Shown: one piece after another, positions 1 through 9,700 of the stretch | Position numbering within the stretch: position 1 is the stretch's first letter | How the letters are laid out: every line of letters starts with the position of its first letter | Assembly: GCF_025152745.1 (NCBI RefSeq) | Contig: NZ_CP104040.1 | Location: forward strand, 2,914,001-2,978,000 | DNA from: Rhizobium sp. WSM4643 | Lineage (GTDB): Bacteria > Pseudomonadota > Alphaproteobacteria > Rhizobiales > Rhizobiaceae | Length of the DNA stretch: 64,000 bases | Direction of reading: 5' to 3' | Position numbers and translations under genes: made by a program | Notes under the pieces: model-generated | Seen by the model: only the letters and a program-made list of their open reading frames with translations | Databases searched by the model: none | Told to the model about the DNA's origin: nothing

Positions 1-364
1 TCACCAGCTTGCGCCCGGCCTTCCCCGCTGCGGCGACGACGCGCTCGGCGTCGGCGACCGTGGTTGCCAGCGGTTTTTCAACGAAGACATCACAGCCAGC
101 CTCGAAAGCGGCGACCGCATAATCAGCATGGCTGTCGGAATAGGTATTGATCGAGCAGAGGTCCGGTTTCAGCTCGGCGAGCGCCGTCGTGAAATCGGGA
201 TGGATCGTATAGCCCTGCAGCTCGGGCTCCAATTGCGGCGTCGAGCGGTTGACGAGACCGACGATCTCAAAACCTGGATTGTTGTGGTAGGCAAGCGCAT
301 GGCTGCGGCCCATGTTGCCGAGGCCGGCAACGAGGACGCGGATCGGCTTTTCGGATTGGCTCAC
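1..364 (-). CDS. Gfo/Idh/MocA-family oxidoreductase, N-terminal part (cut by window start)
   Basis: Probable NAD(P)-dependent sugar or inositol dehydrogenase. The 121 visible residues start MSQSEKPIRVLVAGLGNMGR, a Rossmann fold with a GLGNMG nucleotide-binding loop, and include the family's EKP motif (FVEKPLA, around residue 97). The start is GTG at 364, which overlaps the stop of the upstream permease as GTGA, so the two are probably translationally coupled. The C-terminal substrate domain lies outside the window. Its place at the end of a sugar ABC operon suggests that it oxidises the imported sugar or a derivative; the substrate cannot be read from this fragment. Confidence 0.85.
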   Translation of the reverse strand, partial: MSQSEKPIRVLVAGLGNMGRSHALAYHNNPGFEIVGLVNRSTPQLEPELQGYTIHPDFTTALAELKPDLCSINTYSDSHADYAVAAFEAGCDVFVEKPLATTVADAERVVAAAGKAGRKLV

Positions 365-1200
365 TTGACGGCTCCTGACGTGATGCCGCGGATCAGTTGC
401 CGCGAGAAGATGACGTAGAGGACGAGGATCGGCAGGATCGCCAGCGACAGCGCCGCCAGCACCGCGTTCCAGTTGGTGACGAACTGGCCGATGAAGATCT
501 GCGAGCCAAGCGTCACCGTCTTGGTGGCCTCGGAAGGTGCGAGGATCAGCGGGAACCAGAGATCGTTCCAGATCGGGATCATGGTGAAGACGGCGACCGT
601 CGCCATGGCCGGGCGCACCAGCGGCAGCACCAGGCGGAAGAAGATCGCATATTCTGAAAGCCCGTCGATACGCCCGGCATTCTTCAGGTCGTCCGAAACC
701 GTGCGCATGAATTCCGACAGGATGAAGATCGCCAGCGGTATGCCCTGCGCGGTATAGACGAGGATCAGCGCCGTCAGCGTATTGACGAAGCCGGCCGCCA
801 CCATGCCCTGCAGGATCGCCACCGTGCCGAGACGGATCGGGATCATGATGCCGATCGCCATGTAAAGGCCGAGCAGCATATTGCCGCGGAAGCGATACTC
901 AGAGAGCGCAAAGGCCGCCATGGCGCCGAACAGCAGCACCAGCAGGATCGAAACGATCGTGACGATGAAGCTGTTCTGGAAATAGGTGGCGAAATCGCCC
1001 TGCCCAAGCACCGTCTGATAGCCGACGAGGCTGAAGGTCGACGGCGTCGGGATCATCAGCGGCTCGCGGAAGATCGAGGCACGATCCTTGAACGAATTGA
1101 CGATGGTCAGGAAAACAGGAAACAGCGCGACCAGCGTATAGGCGCTGAGCGCCAGATGCACGAGGCCGGTGCGGATGGGAGATGTGCGTGCCTTGGACAT
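361..1200 (-). CDS. Carbohydrate ABC transporter inner-membrane permease, MalG-like (CUT1)
   Basis: 279 aa with about six hydrophobic segments. The EAA loop typical of binding-protein-dependent permeases is seen as DLKNAGRIDGLSEYAIFFRL, followed by LPLVRPAMATV. It is the second membrane subunit of an importer together with the permease encoded just upstream (9-bp gap) and the binding protein at 2375. No ATPase gene is visible; it may lie beyond the window start or be shared with another system. The stop overlaps the oxidoreductase start. Confidence 0.9.
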   Translation of the reverse strand: MSKARTSPIRTGLVHLALSAYTLVALFPVFLTIVNSFKDRASIFREPLMIPTPSTFSLVGYQTVLGQGDFATYFQNSFIVTIVSILLVLLFGAMAAFALSEYRFRGNMLLGLYMAIGIMIPIRLGTVAILQGMVAAGFVNTLTALILVYTAQGIPLAIFILSEFMRTVSDDLKNAGRIDGLSEYAIFFRLVLPLVRPAMATVAVFTMIPIWNDLWFPLILAPSEATKTVTLGSQIFIGQFVTNWNAVLAALSLAILPILVLYVIFSRQLIRGITSGAVK

Positions 1201-1209
1201 GCGCGCTCC

Positions 1210-2157
1210 TCAGAACTGGTAGCGACGCATGCGCCGCTGGATGACGAAGAGATAAAGCGAGACGCCGGCGAGAATAATGAGGAACATCACCGTGGCGATC
1301 GTCGCACCCATCGAGCGGTCGCCGAGCTGAAGCTGGAAACCGAAAAAGGTGCGGTAAAGCAGCGTGCCGAGAATATCGGTCGACATGTCAGGTCCGGCGA
1401 GCGCCCCCTGCACGGTATAGATCAGGTCGAAGGCGTTGAAATTGCCGACGAAGGTCAGGATCGAGATGATGCCGATCGCCGGCAGGATGAGCGGCAGCTT
1501 GATTTTCCAGAACTGGGCCCAACCGGTGATGCCGTCGCATTCCGCCGCCTCGATCACCTCTTCGGGGATGCTGAGCAATGCGGCATAGATCAGCATCATC
1601 GGAATGCCGATATATTGCCAGTTCGAGATCAGCGACACGGCGATCAGCGCAGGACCGGATTGCCCGAGCCAGGGTGCGAAGGCCCACTTCATGCCGACAA
1701 GGCTCATCAGCCAGGGAGCTACACCCCAGATCGGCGAAAGGATGAGCTTCCAGATGAAGCCGACGATGACGAAGGAGAGTAGCGTCGGCAGGAACATCGC
1801 CGTGCGGTAGAAGGCAACGCCGCGCAGCTTCGGCACCGAAAGCAGGGCGGCAAGCGCCACGCCGATCGGGTTCTGCACGCACATGTGGATGGCAAAGAAG
1901 ATCAGGTTGTTGACCAGCGCATTCCAGAAATCGCGCGCCCAGCGCGCATCGCCGAACAGCACCTTGAAATTCGCCAGTCCGACGAAGGCCGGCTGCCCAT
2001 CGACCGTATTGTAGAGCGAAAGCCTGAGCGTTTCGATGAGCGGCAAAACCATGACGGCGGAATAGACGATCAAGGCCGGCAGCATGAAGACGAAGATGTG
2101 CCAGCGCACCGGGCGCCTGATCGGGACGATATCGACCGCGTTGTCGGTTTCGCTCAT
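1210..2157 (-). CDS. Carbohydrate ABC transporter inner-membrane permease, MalF-like (CUT1)
   Basis: 315 aa when started at MSETDNAVDI; an upstream in-frame ATG at 2199 would add 14 residues with no membrane or family character. It has an N-terminal membrane anchor, then about five more hydrophobic segments and the EAA loop EEVIEAAECDGITGWAQFWKIKLP. It pairs with the MalG-like permease downstream to form the membrane channel. It is separated from the binding-protein gene by about 220 bp that hold a RIME-like repeat, a common arrangement that lets the binding protein be made in excess. Confidence 0.9.
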   Translation of the reverse strand: MSETDNAVDIVPIRRPVRWHIFVFMLPALIVYSAVMVLPLIETLRLSLYNTVDGQPAFVGLANFKVLFGDARWARDFWNALVNNLIFFAIHMCVQNPIGVALAALLSVPKLRGVAFYRTAMFLPTLLSFVIVGFIWKLILSPIWGVAPWLMSLVGMKWAFAPWLGQSGPALIAVSLISNWQYIGIPMMLIYAALLSIPEEVIEAAECDGITGWAQFWKIKLPLILPAIGIISILTFVGNFNAFDLIYTVQGALAGPDMSTDILGTLLYRTFFGFQLQLGDRSMGATIATVMFLIILAGVSLYLFVIQRRMRRYQF

Positions 2158-2215
2158 GGCTTTTGCCTGTTCTTGTCGACTGGCCGCAAGGCGCAGCACA
2201 GGTGGAAACGATTGC

Positions 2216-2352
2216 GCCTCACCCTAACTCTCTGCCACCTGGAAAGAGAGGAAACGCCCCTGCTGAGAAACGATATCGGGCTGGGAGGTCGCTGCGAGTC
2301 TCCTTCTCCCCGCCAGCGGGGAGAAGGTGGCCGGCAGGCCGGATGAGGGGCT
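2216..2352. repeat. RIME-like intergenic palindromic repeat
   Basis: The block carries CTCACCCTAACTCTC at one end, a hairpin CTTCTCCCCG/CGGGGAGAAG in the middle and CCGGATGAGGGG at the other end. The same modules occur, in the opposite orientation, at 16589, 30715 and 51187. It sits between the binding-protein and permease genes and may act as a processing or attenuation hairpin. Confidence 0.75.
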
Positions 2353-2374
2353 GCAAACGCCGCCCCTGATCACA

Positions 2375-3634
2375 TCACTTGGCCGGCTTGTACCAGCTGT
2401 CGAGGCCTTTCTGGAGCTTTTCGGCAGCAACCGCAGGCGTATCCGTGCCGTTGATCACGTTGGCCGATTCGACCCAGGTCTCATTTTCAAGGTTCGGCGT
2501 GCCGCGTGACAGGATCTGGTAGGTCGAGCGCACCGTCGACTTGTACGGGCCGCGCCAGGAAACGAATTCCTGAGCAAGCGGATCGGACATCTTGACCGCG
2601 GTGGAGTTCAGGCTGAAGAAGCCCGGCAGCGAGTTGGCGTAGATATCGGCGAACTCCGGCGAAGCGACCCAGCTGAGGAACTTCTTGGCTTCTTCGGCAT
2701 GGGTACTCTTCGCGTTCAGGGCGACACCGATATCCGGGTGGTCGGAGATGTAGCCCGTGTCACCTGCCTTTGGAACCGGTGGCGGGAAAGCACCCATCTT
2801 GAACTGAGCCTGGCTGTTGAACAGCGCGATTTCCCATGAACCGGCCGGATAGATCGCTGCACGACCGAGCGTGAACAGGTTCTGGCTATCGGAGTAGGTC
2901 TGGGCTTCAAAGCCGTCGCCGAGATAGGGCTTCCACTTGGCAAGCTCTTCAAAGGGCTTGACCCATTCGGGATCCGTCAGCTTCTGCTTTCCTTCGATCA
3001 GAGCCTTGCGCCCCTCTTCGCCCTTCCAGTAGTTGGGGCCGATGTTCTGGTAGCCCATGGTGGCGGCTTCCCAGAGATCCTTCGTACCCATGGCGAGCGG
3101 GATGTAGGTGCCGTCGGCCTTGATCTTGTCAAGCGCTGCGTAGAATTCGTCCTGGGTCTTCGGCACCGAGATGCCGAGCTTGTCGAAGGCATCCTTGTTG
3201 TAGATGAAGCCGTGGATGACCGATGCCATCGGCACGCAGAAGGTCGACTTGCCGTCGTCGGTGCTCCAGGCGGCCTTGGCGACCGGCGAGAAGTTCTCCA
3301 TGCCAGGCAGGCTCGTGATGTCAACGAGCTGCTTCTTGTTGAAGAGTTCGAGCGAGGCATCGAACGGACGGCAGGTGATGATATCGCCTGCGGAGCCGGC
3401 ATCGAGCTTGGCGTTCAGCGAGGCGTTGTATTCGGTCGGCGCGGTCGGCGAGAAGACGACCTTGATGCCCGGGTTCTTCGCTTCGAAGGCCGGGATGATC
3501 TTTTCCTGCCAGATCTGCAGGTCGTCGTTACGCCAGCTTTCGACCGTCAGCGTGACGTCGGCTGCATGGACGAGCCCCGCTGAAGTCAGCAGACTGGAGG
3601 CAAGCAGCAAGCTTTTCAGAGCAGTGTTTTTCAT
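2375..3634 (-). CDS. Sugar ABC transporter periplasmic substrate-binding protein
   Basis: 419 aa, family 1 extracellular solute-binding protein. The N-terminus has a Sec signal peptide with probable cleavage after LVHA (residue 24), so the mature protein starts near ADVTLTVESWRND. It captures a carbohydrate in the periplasm and delivers it to the two permeases downstream. An AGGAGAGG ribosome binding site precedes ATG 3634. The gene is divergent from the kinase/GntR pair at 4161-5806, across an AT-rich region with operator-like repeats. The kinase suggests an amino sugar as substrate, but this is inference. Confidence 0.9.
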   Translation of the reverse strand: MKNTALKSLLLASSLLTSAGLVHAADVTLTVESWRNDDLQIWQEKIIPAFEAKNPGIKVVFSPTAPTEYNASLNAKLDAGSAGDIITCRPFDASLELFNKKQLVDITSLPGMENFSPVAKAAWSTDDGKSTFCVPMASVIHGFIYNKDAFDKLGISVPKTQDEFYAALDKIKADGTYIPLAMGTKDLWEAATMGYQNIGPNYWKGEEGRKALIEGKQKLTDPEWVKPFEELAKWKPYLGDGFEAQTYSDSQNLFTLGRAAIYPAGSWEIALFNSQAQFKMGAFPPPVPKAGDTGYISDHPDIGVALNAKSTHAEEAKKFLSWVASPEFADIYANSLPGFFSLNSTAVKMSDPLAQEFVSWRGPYKSTVRSTYQILSRGTPNLENETWVESANVINGTDTPAVAAEKLQKGLDSWYKPAK

Positions 3635-3974
3635 TTCCCTCTCCTGTTTTAAGCGCCGCTAGGCGCTGTTTTCGATCTGAAACAAGCAATTGGTGTGTCT
3701 GAGGCAACACCCAACGCCCCTTGGAGGACCGTCAGCAATGCCGATCCCGAAAGCTCGACGGACACGAAGGCGGACGCCTGCGGCCGAACTGCGCGCCTTC
3801 CCGGCTACACCGGGAGCGGCGAAATGATGGGGGAAAGCCGATGGATGCCTGAACCTCGCCACCAGCTTGACGGGCCGGCAGGTCGTTCTCTTGATCATCC
3901 TCGAAGCGGTTCCGGCTCGGCTTAACTGCCGATTTTCGTGGGCCTCGAAGTGCTGTTCCCTTGTTACCGAATTA

Positions 3975-3994
3975 AGGCCAAAAAAATACCAATT
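3975..3994 (-). promoter_or_regulatory. Operator-like site, copy 1
   Basis: Read on the minus strand it is AATTGGTATTTTTTTGGCC. It shares the core TGGTATTTTTTTGG with the site at 4101, in the opposite orientation, so each faces one of the divergent genes. A GntR/HutC regulator is encoded next door and is the natural candidate to bind it. Confidence 0.5.
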
Positions 3995-4100
3995 GTCCAG
4001 CCGAATTTAACTTTTTGGCCAGATAAAATCGATTTAAAAATTTTATTAAGTGATATCAACATGATAAAAATATGGATTTTCCCCATCATTCCCACTTGGT

Positions 4101-4122
4101 AAATGGTATTTTTTTGGTATTG
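4101..4122 (+). promoter_or_regulatory. Operator-like site, copy 2
   Basis: It contains TGGTATTTTTTTGGTATTG, matching copy 1, and lies 38 bp before the kinase start codon. It may overlap the promoter of the kinase-gntR operon. Its assignment to the neighbouring GntR protein is inference. Confidence 0.5.
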
Positions 4123-4160
4123 TATTGAAAACGATGGCGAACGGCACATTCGGAGGCCCG

Positions 4161-5045
4161 ATGACGGAGCTTGCAATCGGCATAGACGGCGGCGGAACGA
4201 GCTGCCGGGCCGCAGTCACGGACAGGAACGGCAATGTCATCGGCCGCGGCAAAGCCGGCCCTGCCAACATTTTGTCGGATCTGGAAAATTCTCTTCTCAA
4301 CATCATCGAATCCGCCCGGCAGGCGCTCGGCGATGCCGGGCTTGCCGCTGAAACAGTTTCCTCCGTCGCAGCCGTCGTCGGCGTCGCCGGCGCCAATGTC
4401 GGCGATTACGGCAGGCGAATCGAAAAGGCCCTGCCCTTTGCCGAAGGCCGCGTTGTCACCGATGCGCTGATCGCCCTGCAGGGCGCGCTGGGCGATGCCG
4501 ACGGCATCGTCGGCGCCTTCGGCACAGGCTCGGTCTACAATGCCCGTAGGGATGGCCGTCTGAACGGCATCGGCGGCTGGGGTTTCGTTGTCGGCGACCA
4601 GGCAAGCGGTGCCCGTCTGGGCCGCGATCTCCTGGAACGATCGCTGCTCGCCCATGACGGGGTGCGCCCGGCATCGCCGATCACCGACGCGGTCATGACC
4701 GAATACGGCAACGATCCCGAGCGCATCGCCGAATTCGCCCATTCGGCAAGACCGAAGGATTTTGCCCGTTACGCCCCCACCGTCTTCGAACATGCGGCTA
4801 AGGGCGATGCCGTGGCAGTCGCCATCGTCACGGAGGCGGCAACGGCGATCGGCGAAAGTCTCGAAGCACTGCTCTGGCCCGAATGCCCGTCGATCTGCCT
4901 GCTCGGCGGTCTTGCCGAAGCTTATGAGCCGTGGCTTTCTGAACGTTACAAGCCTTTGCTTGCCAGACCGAAGGGCGATGCCCTGCAGGGCGCAGTGGAG
5001 CTTGCGGTCAAGCTCATGAACGACGGCCAGAGAGGTGCGGCATGA
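4161..5045 (+). CDS. BadF/BadG-type ATPase family sugar kinase, probably glucosamine or N-acetylglucosamine kinase
   Basis: 294 aa. The phosphate-binding loop IGIDGGGTSCRAAV is at residues 6-19, a second phosphate motif GAFGTGSVYN lies in the middle, and GGWGFVVGDQASGARLGRDL matches the N-acetylglucosamine-kinase branch of the ASKHA superfamily. Expected reaction: ATP-dependent phosphorylation of an amino sugar in the cytoplasm. ATG 4161 is preferred over 4125 because CGGAGG lies 5 bp upstream of it. It overlaps the gntR start (ATGA at 5042) and is divergent from the uptake genes, which fits phosphorylation of the imported sugar. Confidence 0.8.
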   Translation: MTELAIGIDGGGTSCRAAVTDRNGNVIGRGKAGPANILSDLENSLLNIIESARQALGDAGLAAETVSSVAAVVGVAGANVGDYGRRIEKALPFAEGRVVTDALIALQGALGDADGIVGAFGTGSVYNARRDGRLNGIGGWGFVVGDQASGARLGRDLLERSLLAHDGVRPASPITDAVMTEYGNDPERIAEFAHSARPKDFARYAPTVFEHAAKGDAVAVAIVTEAATAIGESLEALLWPECPSICLLGGLAEAYEPWLSERYKPLLARPKGDALQGAVELAVKLMNDGQRGAA

Positions 5046-5806
5046 CCGATGACCTCGCCACCCTCCTTTCTCTGGAGCGCCTGCAGGCAGCCGGCACGGG
5101 GCCGCTCTACGTCAAGCTGCGCCGCACGCTCGAAACAGCCGTGCGCACCGGCACGCTTGGTCACGGCGATGCGCTGCCGCCGGAACGCGACATCGCCGAA
5201 TTCGCCGCCGTCAGCCGCGTCACCGTGCGCAAGGCGATCGACGAACTCGTCGCCGACGGCCTGTTGGTGCGCCGTCACGGTTCGGGCACCTTCGTCGCCA
5301 AGCCGGTCTCCAAGGTCGAGCAGCGCCTGTCGCAGCTTACCTCCTTTACCGAGGATATGGCGCGCCGCGGCATGTCCTCGCGCTCCGAATGGCTGCATAA
5401 GGGCATCCACACCCCCTCGCCCGACGAGATGATGATCCTTGGCCTCGGTACCGACGTCAAGGTTTCGCGTCTCTCCCGTCTGCGCATCGCCGACGACCAG
5501 CCGCTGGCGATCGAGAATGCCAGCGTCTCCGGCGAGTTCCTGCCCGATCCCGCAGCCGTCACCAATTCGCTCTATGCCGAGCTCGAACGCCTCCAGGTCC
5601 GCCCGGTGCGCGCGGTGCAGCGTATCTCGGCAACCAATATGAAGGAGGCCGACGCCCAGCTTCTCGGCGTCTCGGTCGGCGCGGCTGGCCTGTCGATCGA
5701 GCGTATCTCCTACCTGGGCTCTGGCCGCGCCGTCGAATTCACCCGCTCGCTCTATCGCGGCGATGCCTATGATTTTGTCGCGGAACTGACGATTGCAGTG
5801 ACGTAA
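5042..5806 (+). CDS. GntR-family transcriptional regulator, HutC subfamily
   Basis: 254 aa. The N-terminal winged helix is clear: LYVKLRRTLETAV, ALPPERDIAEFAAVSRVTVR, ELVADGLLVRRHGSGTFV. A C-terminal UTRA effector domain follows (from about residue 95), typically binding a phosphorylated sugar. It starts inside the kinase stop codon, so kinase and regulator are co-translated. It is the likely repressor of the divergent uptake operon and of its own operon through the paired sites at 3975 and 4101. Confidence 0.88.
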   Translation: MTDDLATLLSLERLQAAGTGPLYVKLRRTLETAVRTGTLGHGDALPPERDIAEFAAVSRVTVRKAIDELVADGLLVRRHGSGTFVAKPVSKVEQRLSQLTSFTEDMARRGMSSRSEWLHKGIHTPSPDEMMILGLGTDVKVSRLSRLRIADDQPLAIENASVSGEFLPDPAAVTNSLYAELERLQVRPVRAVQRISATNMKEADAQLLGVSVGAAGLSIERISYLGSGRAVEFTRSLYRGDAYDFVAELTIAVT

Positions 5807-5809
5807 GAC

Positions 5810-6211
5810 CTACCAGAGGCGGGCGATCCAGAGCTGATTTCCGACAAGATCATCGAAGATCGCATCGGGGGAGATAAGCGGTATCCCATTCTGCATGGCG
5901 GTCGCGGCAAGAAACCGGTCGAACGGATCGCGATGTGTCCAGTCCATCATGGCTGCGGTCAGACAGATTTCCGGTGTCAATGCCGCGGCAATGCCACCCT
6001 GTTCATGCAGCAGTTCCGGCAACCGGCCAATGAAAGGCTCCATCTCCGGCCATTTGCCGAGATCAACCTTCTGCCCGATTTCAAATAGCGATATTGGGCT
6101 GACGAAAATCGTCTCCGCTTTTTCGATCAGAGCAATTGCCTTGGCCGAGAGCCGCTCATCGCCGATCAGCGACCATGCCCAAGCATGGGTGTCGAGCAGG
6201 AGCGAGTTCAC
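5810..6211 (-). CDS. vapC: VapC-type PIN-domain toxin (ribonuclease)
   Basis: 133 aa from GTG 6211. PIN acidic residues are visible: the first Asp in LLLDTHAWAW, Glu in FEIGQ, and the Asp pair in HRDPFDRFLAATAM. These coordinate metal in the family, whose members cleave RNA. The start overlaps the antitoxin stop as GTGA, the usual toxin-antitoxin coupling. The gene ends 3 bp from the end of the convergent gntR gene. Confidence 0.85.
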   Translation of the reverse strand: MNSLLLDTHAWAWSLIGDERLSAKAIALIEKAETIFVSPISLFEIGQKVDLGKWPEMEPFIGRLPELLHEQGGIAAALTPEICLTAAMMDWTHRDPFDRFLAATAMQNGIPLISPDAIFDDLVGNQLWIARLW

Positions 6212-6441
6212 TCGCCCCCTTCCCAAGGCGCAAGCTCGTCTTGATCCATGGGCTCAAAAAAGTCGGGGCCATTTCCAACAACTTGTCCCTTGAGCAGACC
6301 GATCTTGAAGGAAGACTGCACAATCGGAATGATCTTCACGACAGGCTTGCGTCCCTTGGCGATCACCACTTCCTCACCGGAAAGGGCAGCGTCGATCAAT
6401 TTCGACAGATTGGTCTTTGCGGCATGGATGGTAACTTGCAT
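6208..6441 (-). CDS. vapB: VapB/Phd-YefM-type antitoxin
   Basis: 77 aa. The N-terminal Phd/YefM DNA-binding fold is recognisable in MQVTIHAAKTNLSKLIDAAL and GEEVVIAKGRKPVVKIIP, and a short acidic C-terminal tail (DQDELAPWEGGE) would wrap the toxin. ATG 6441 is chosen over 6453 because GAGAG lies before it and because the upstream ATG falls inside the operator palindrome. It should neutralise the PIN toxin and autorepress the pair. Confidence 0.85.
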   Translation of the reverse strand: MQVTIHAAKTNLSKLIDAALSGEEVVIAKGRKPVVKIIPIVQSSFKIGLLKGQVVGNGPDFFEPMDQDELAPWEGGE

Positions 6442-6452
6442 CGTCGCTCTCA

Positions 6453-6469
6453 TTAGCTAACTTGGCTAA
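6453..6469. promoter_or_regulatory. Inverted repeat upstream of vapBC, likely autoregulatory operator
   Basis: Arms TTAGC and GCTAA are separated by 7 bp, ending 12 bp before the antitoxin start. Phd-type antitoxins usually repress their operons by binding such dyads. Confidence 0.5.
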
Positions 6470-6612
6470 GCATACCACCTCATCGTCAATTCCGCTATCA
6501 AATTCAAATAGCCTGAATGGGGGTAATTATGAGCGGCATCAAAGTCATAAAGCCGGAAGGTGAACCCCTTCCGGCTTTTCATTTGTTGAATCAATCTCTG
6601 AGGACGCCGCCA

Positions 6613-6724
6613 TAGAACAGGATGATTTTAGGCCGGTCGGCCTAAAATCATCCTGTTCTACATTATATAGTTAGAGCATGATGTCGTCCGAAAACCGCTC
6701 ACACTTTTCGGCATCATGCTCTAA
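6613..6724. repeat. Two-module palindromic intergenic repeat
   Basis: Module 1 (6613-6660) is a perfect inverted repeat with 22-bp arms and a 4-bp centre, starting TAGAACAGGATGATTTTAGG. Module 2 (6671-6724) starts TTAGAGCATGATGTCGTCCG and ends in its inverse. The same two modules in the same order lie at 37560-37674, and module 2 variants at 32010 and 47120. It lies just past the 3' end of metH and could also end transcription. Confidence 0.8.
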
Positions 6725-6745
6725 GCGACCGCGAAGACTCGGCAA

Positions 6746-9700
6746 TCAGGCCGCGTCCTCGATCTGCTCGTCCGTCTTGCGCGGCACATAGTTCAGCACC
6801 GGTCCGAGCCAGCGCTCGACTTCAGACACCGCCATCTGCTTGCGCGCCGCATAGTCTTCCACCTGATCGCGCTCCACCTTGGCGACGCCGAAATAATAGG
6901 AGTCGGGATGGCCGATATAGAGGCCGGAGACCGAGGAGCCGGGCCACATCGCATAGCTTTCCGTCAGCTTCACGCCGGCTGCTTTTTCGGCGTCTAGCAG
7001 TTTGAACAGCGTTGCCTTTTCGGTGTGGTCGGGCTGAGCAGGATAACCGGGCGCCGGGCGAATGCCGGCATAGGCTTCGGTGATGAGATCCTCCTTGCTG
7101 AGCGTCTCGTCCTTGGCATAGCCCCAGTATTCGCGTCGCACCTGCTCGTGCATGCGCTCGGCAAAAGCTTCGGCGAAGCGGTCGGCCAGCGCCTTGACGA
7201 GGATCGACGAATAATCGTCGTTCGCCCGCTCGAAACGCTCGGCGATGGCGATTTCCTCGATCCCCGCCGTCACCACGAAGCCGCCGACATAATCCTGTAC
7301 TCCGCTTGTGACAGGTGCCACGAAGTCGGAGAGTGCCACGTTCGGCCGCCCGTCCCGCTTCGAAAGCTGCTGGCGCAGCGTATAGAAGGTCTCAAGCTCG
7401 TGTTTGCGGCTCTCGTCCGTGAACAGCCGGATATCGTCGCCGACCGCGCCGGCCGGCCAGAAGCCGATGACGGCGCGCGGGCGGAACCACTTCTCATCGA
7501 TGATCTTCTTCAGCATCGCCTGCGCATCGGCCCAGAGCGCGCGCGCCGCCTCGCCCTGCTTCTCGTCGTCGAGAATGGCCGGGTACCGGCCGCGCAGCTC
7601 CCAGGTCTGGAAGAACGGCGTCCAGTCGATGTATTTGGCAAGCTCAGCCAGATCGTAATCCTCGAACACCTGCGTGCCGAAGAACTGCGGCTTCACCGGC
7701 TGGTAGGCAGACCAGTCGATCTTGTGGGCATTCTCGCGAGCCCGGGGCAACGGCAGGCGCACCTTCTCGGCCTCGCTGCGCGCATGGGCGGCCGCCACCT
7801 TGGCATATTCAGTGCGGATATCGTCGACATAGCTCTGGCGCGTTTCCGGCGACAGCAGTGCGGAGACGACGCCGACGGCGCGGCTCGCATCGGTGACGTA
7901 GACCGTCTGCCCCTTGTTGTAGCCGGGATGGATCTTCACGGCCGTGTGCACGCGGCTGGTCGTTGCCCCACCGATCAAAAGCGGGATCTCGAAGCCCTGG
8001 CGCTCCATCTCGGCGGCGACATGCACCATTTCGTCGAGTGACGGCGTGATCAAGCCGGAGAGGCCGATGACATCGACCTTCTCTGCAATGGCCGTTTCGA
8101 GGATCTTCGTCGCCGGCACCATGACGCCGAGGTCGACGATCTCGTAATTGTTGCAGGCAAGCACGACGCCGACGATGTTCTTGCCGATATCGTGCACGTC
8201 GCCCTTGACCGTCGCCATCAGGATCTTGCCGGCCGACCGGCGTTCCTCGCCGCCATTGAGACGCTTTTCCTCTTCCATGTAGGGCAGCAGCACGGCCACC
8301 GCCTGCTTCATCACGCGCGCCGACTTGACCACCTGCGGCAGGAACATCTTGCCCGAGCCGAACAGGTCACCGACGACGTTCATGCCGGCCATCAGCGGCC
8401 CTTCGATGACGTGCAGCGGCCGAGCGGCCTGCTGGCGCGCCTCCTCGGTATCGGCCTCGATATATTCGGTGATGCCGTTGACCAGCGCATGCTCGAGGCG
8501 CTTCTCGACGCTCCATTCGCGCCAGGAAAGATCCTGGACGCGGCCTTCGCGTGCCGCGCCGCCACGGAATTTCTCCGCCACTTCGAGCAGCCGCTCGGTT
8601 CCGTCGGGACGGCGGTTCAGCACCACGTCCTCACAGGCTTCGCGCAGTTCGGGATCGATGTTGTCGTAGACAGCAAGCTGGCCGGCATTGACGATGCCCA
8701 TGTCCATACCCGCCTGGATGGCATGGTAGAGGAACACGGCGTGCATCGCCTCGCGCACCGGCTCGTTGCCGCGGAACGAGAAGGACAGGTTCGAAACACC
8801 GCCCGAAATATGCACCAGCGGCATGCGCTCGCGGATCGTCCGCGTCGCCTCGATGAAGTCGACGCCGTAGTTATTATGCTCCTCGATGCCGGTCGCGACA
8901 GCGAAGATGTTCGGGTCGAAGATGATGTCCTCGGGCGGGTAGCCGATCTTTTCGGTCAGCAGCTTGTAAGCGCGCGTGCAGATATCCACCTTGCGCTGGT
9001 AGCTGTCCGCCTGCCCCGTCTCATCGAAGGCCATGACGACAACGGCAGCGCCGTAATTGTGCAGCAGCCGCGCCTGGGCGAGGAAATTCTCCTCGCCTTC
9101 CTTCAGCGAGATCGAATTGACGATCGGCTTGCCCTGGACGCGCCTCAGGCCGGATTCGATGATCGAGAATTTCGACGAGTCGATCATGACCGGCACACGG
9201 GCGATGTCAGGCTCGGCGGCGATCAGGTTGAGGAACTCGACCATCGCCTTTTCGGAATCGATCAGCCCTTCGTCCATATTGATGTCGATCACCTGGGCGC
9301 CGTTCTCGACCTGGTCGCGGGCGACATCGAGCGCTGCGGTGAAATCGCCGTTGGTGATCAGCTTGCGGAAGCGGGCCGAGCCGGTGACGTTGGTGCGCTC
9401 GCCGACATTGACGAAGGGGATGTCCTTGGTCAGTTCGAAAGGTTCGAGGCCCGACAGCGACATGAAGGGGCGATGCTCCGGAATCGGCCGCGGCTTGTAT
9501 TTCGCAACGGTCTCGGCGATCGCCTTGATGTGCTCCGGCGTCGAGCCGCAGCAGCCGCCGACGATATTGACGAGGCCCTCGCGAGCGAAGCCGTCGATCT
9601 GCGCCGCCATCAGTTCCGGCGTTTCGTCATACTGGCCGAATTCGTTTGGCAGGCCGGCATTCGGATAGGCGCAGATGAAGGTGTCGGCAACACCCGAAAG

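Larger units (their letters stand above)
3635..4160. other. Divergent promoter region of the sugar cluster
   Basis: About 525 bp between the binding-protein gene and the kinase gene. The half nearest the kinase (about 3960-4135) is markedly AT-rich against the GC-rich background and holds two matching operator-like sites; the remainder holds no supported gene. Confidence 0.6.
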
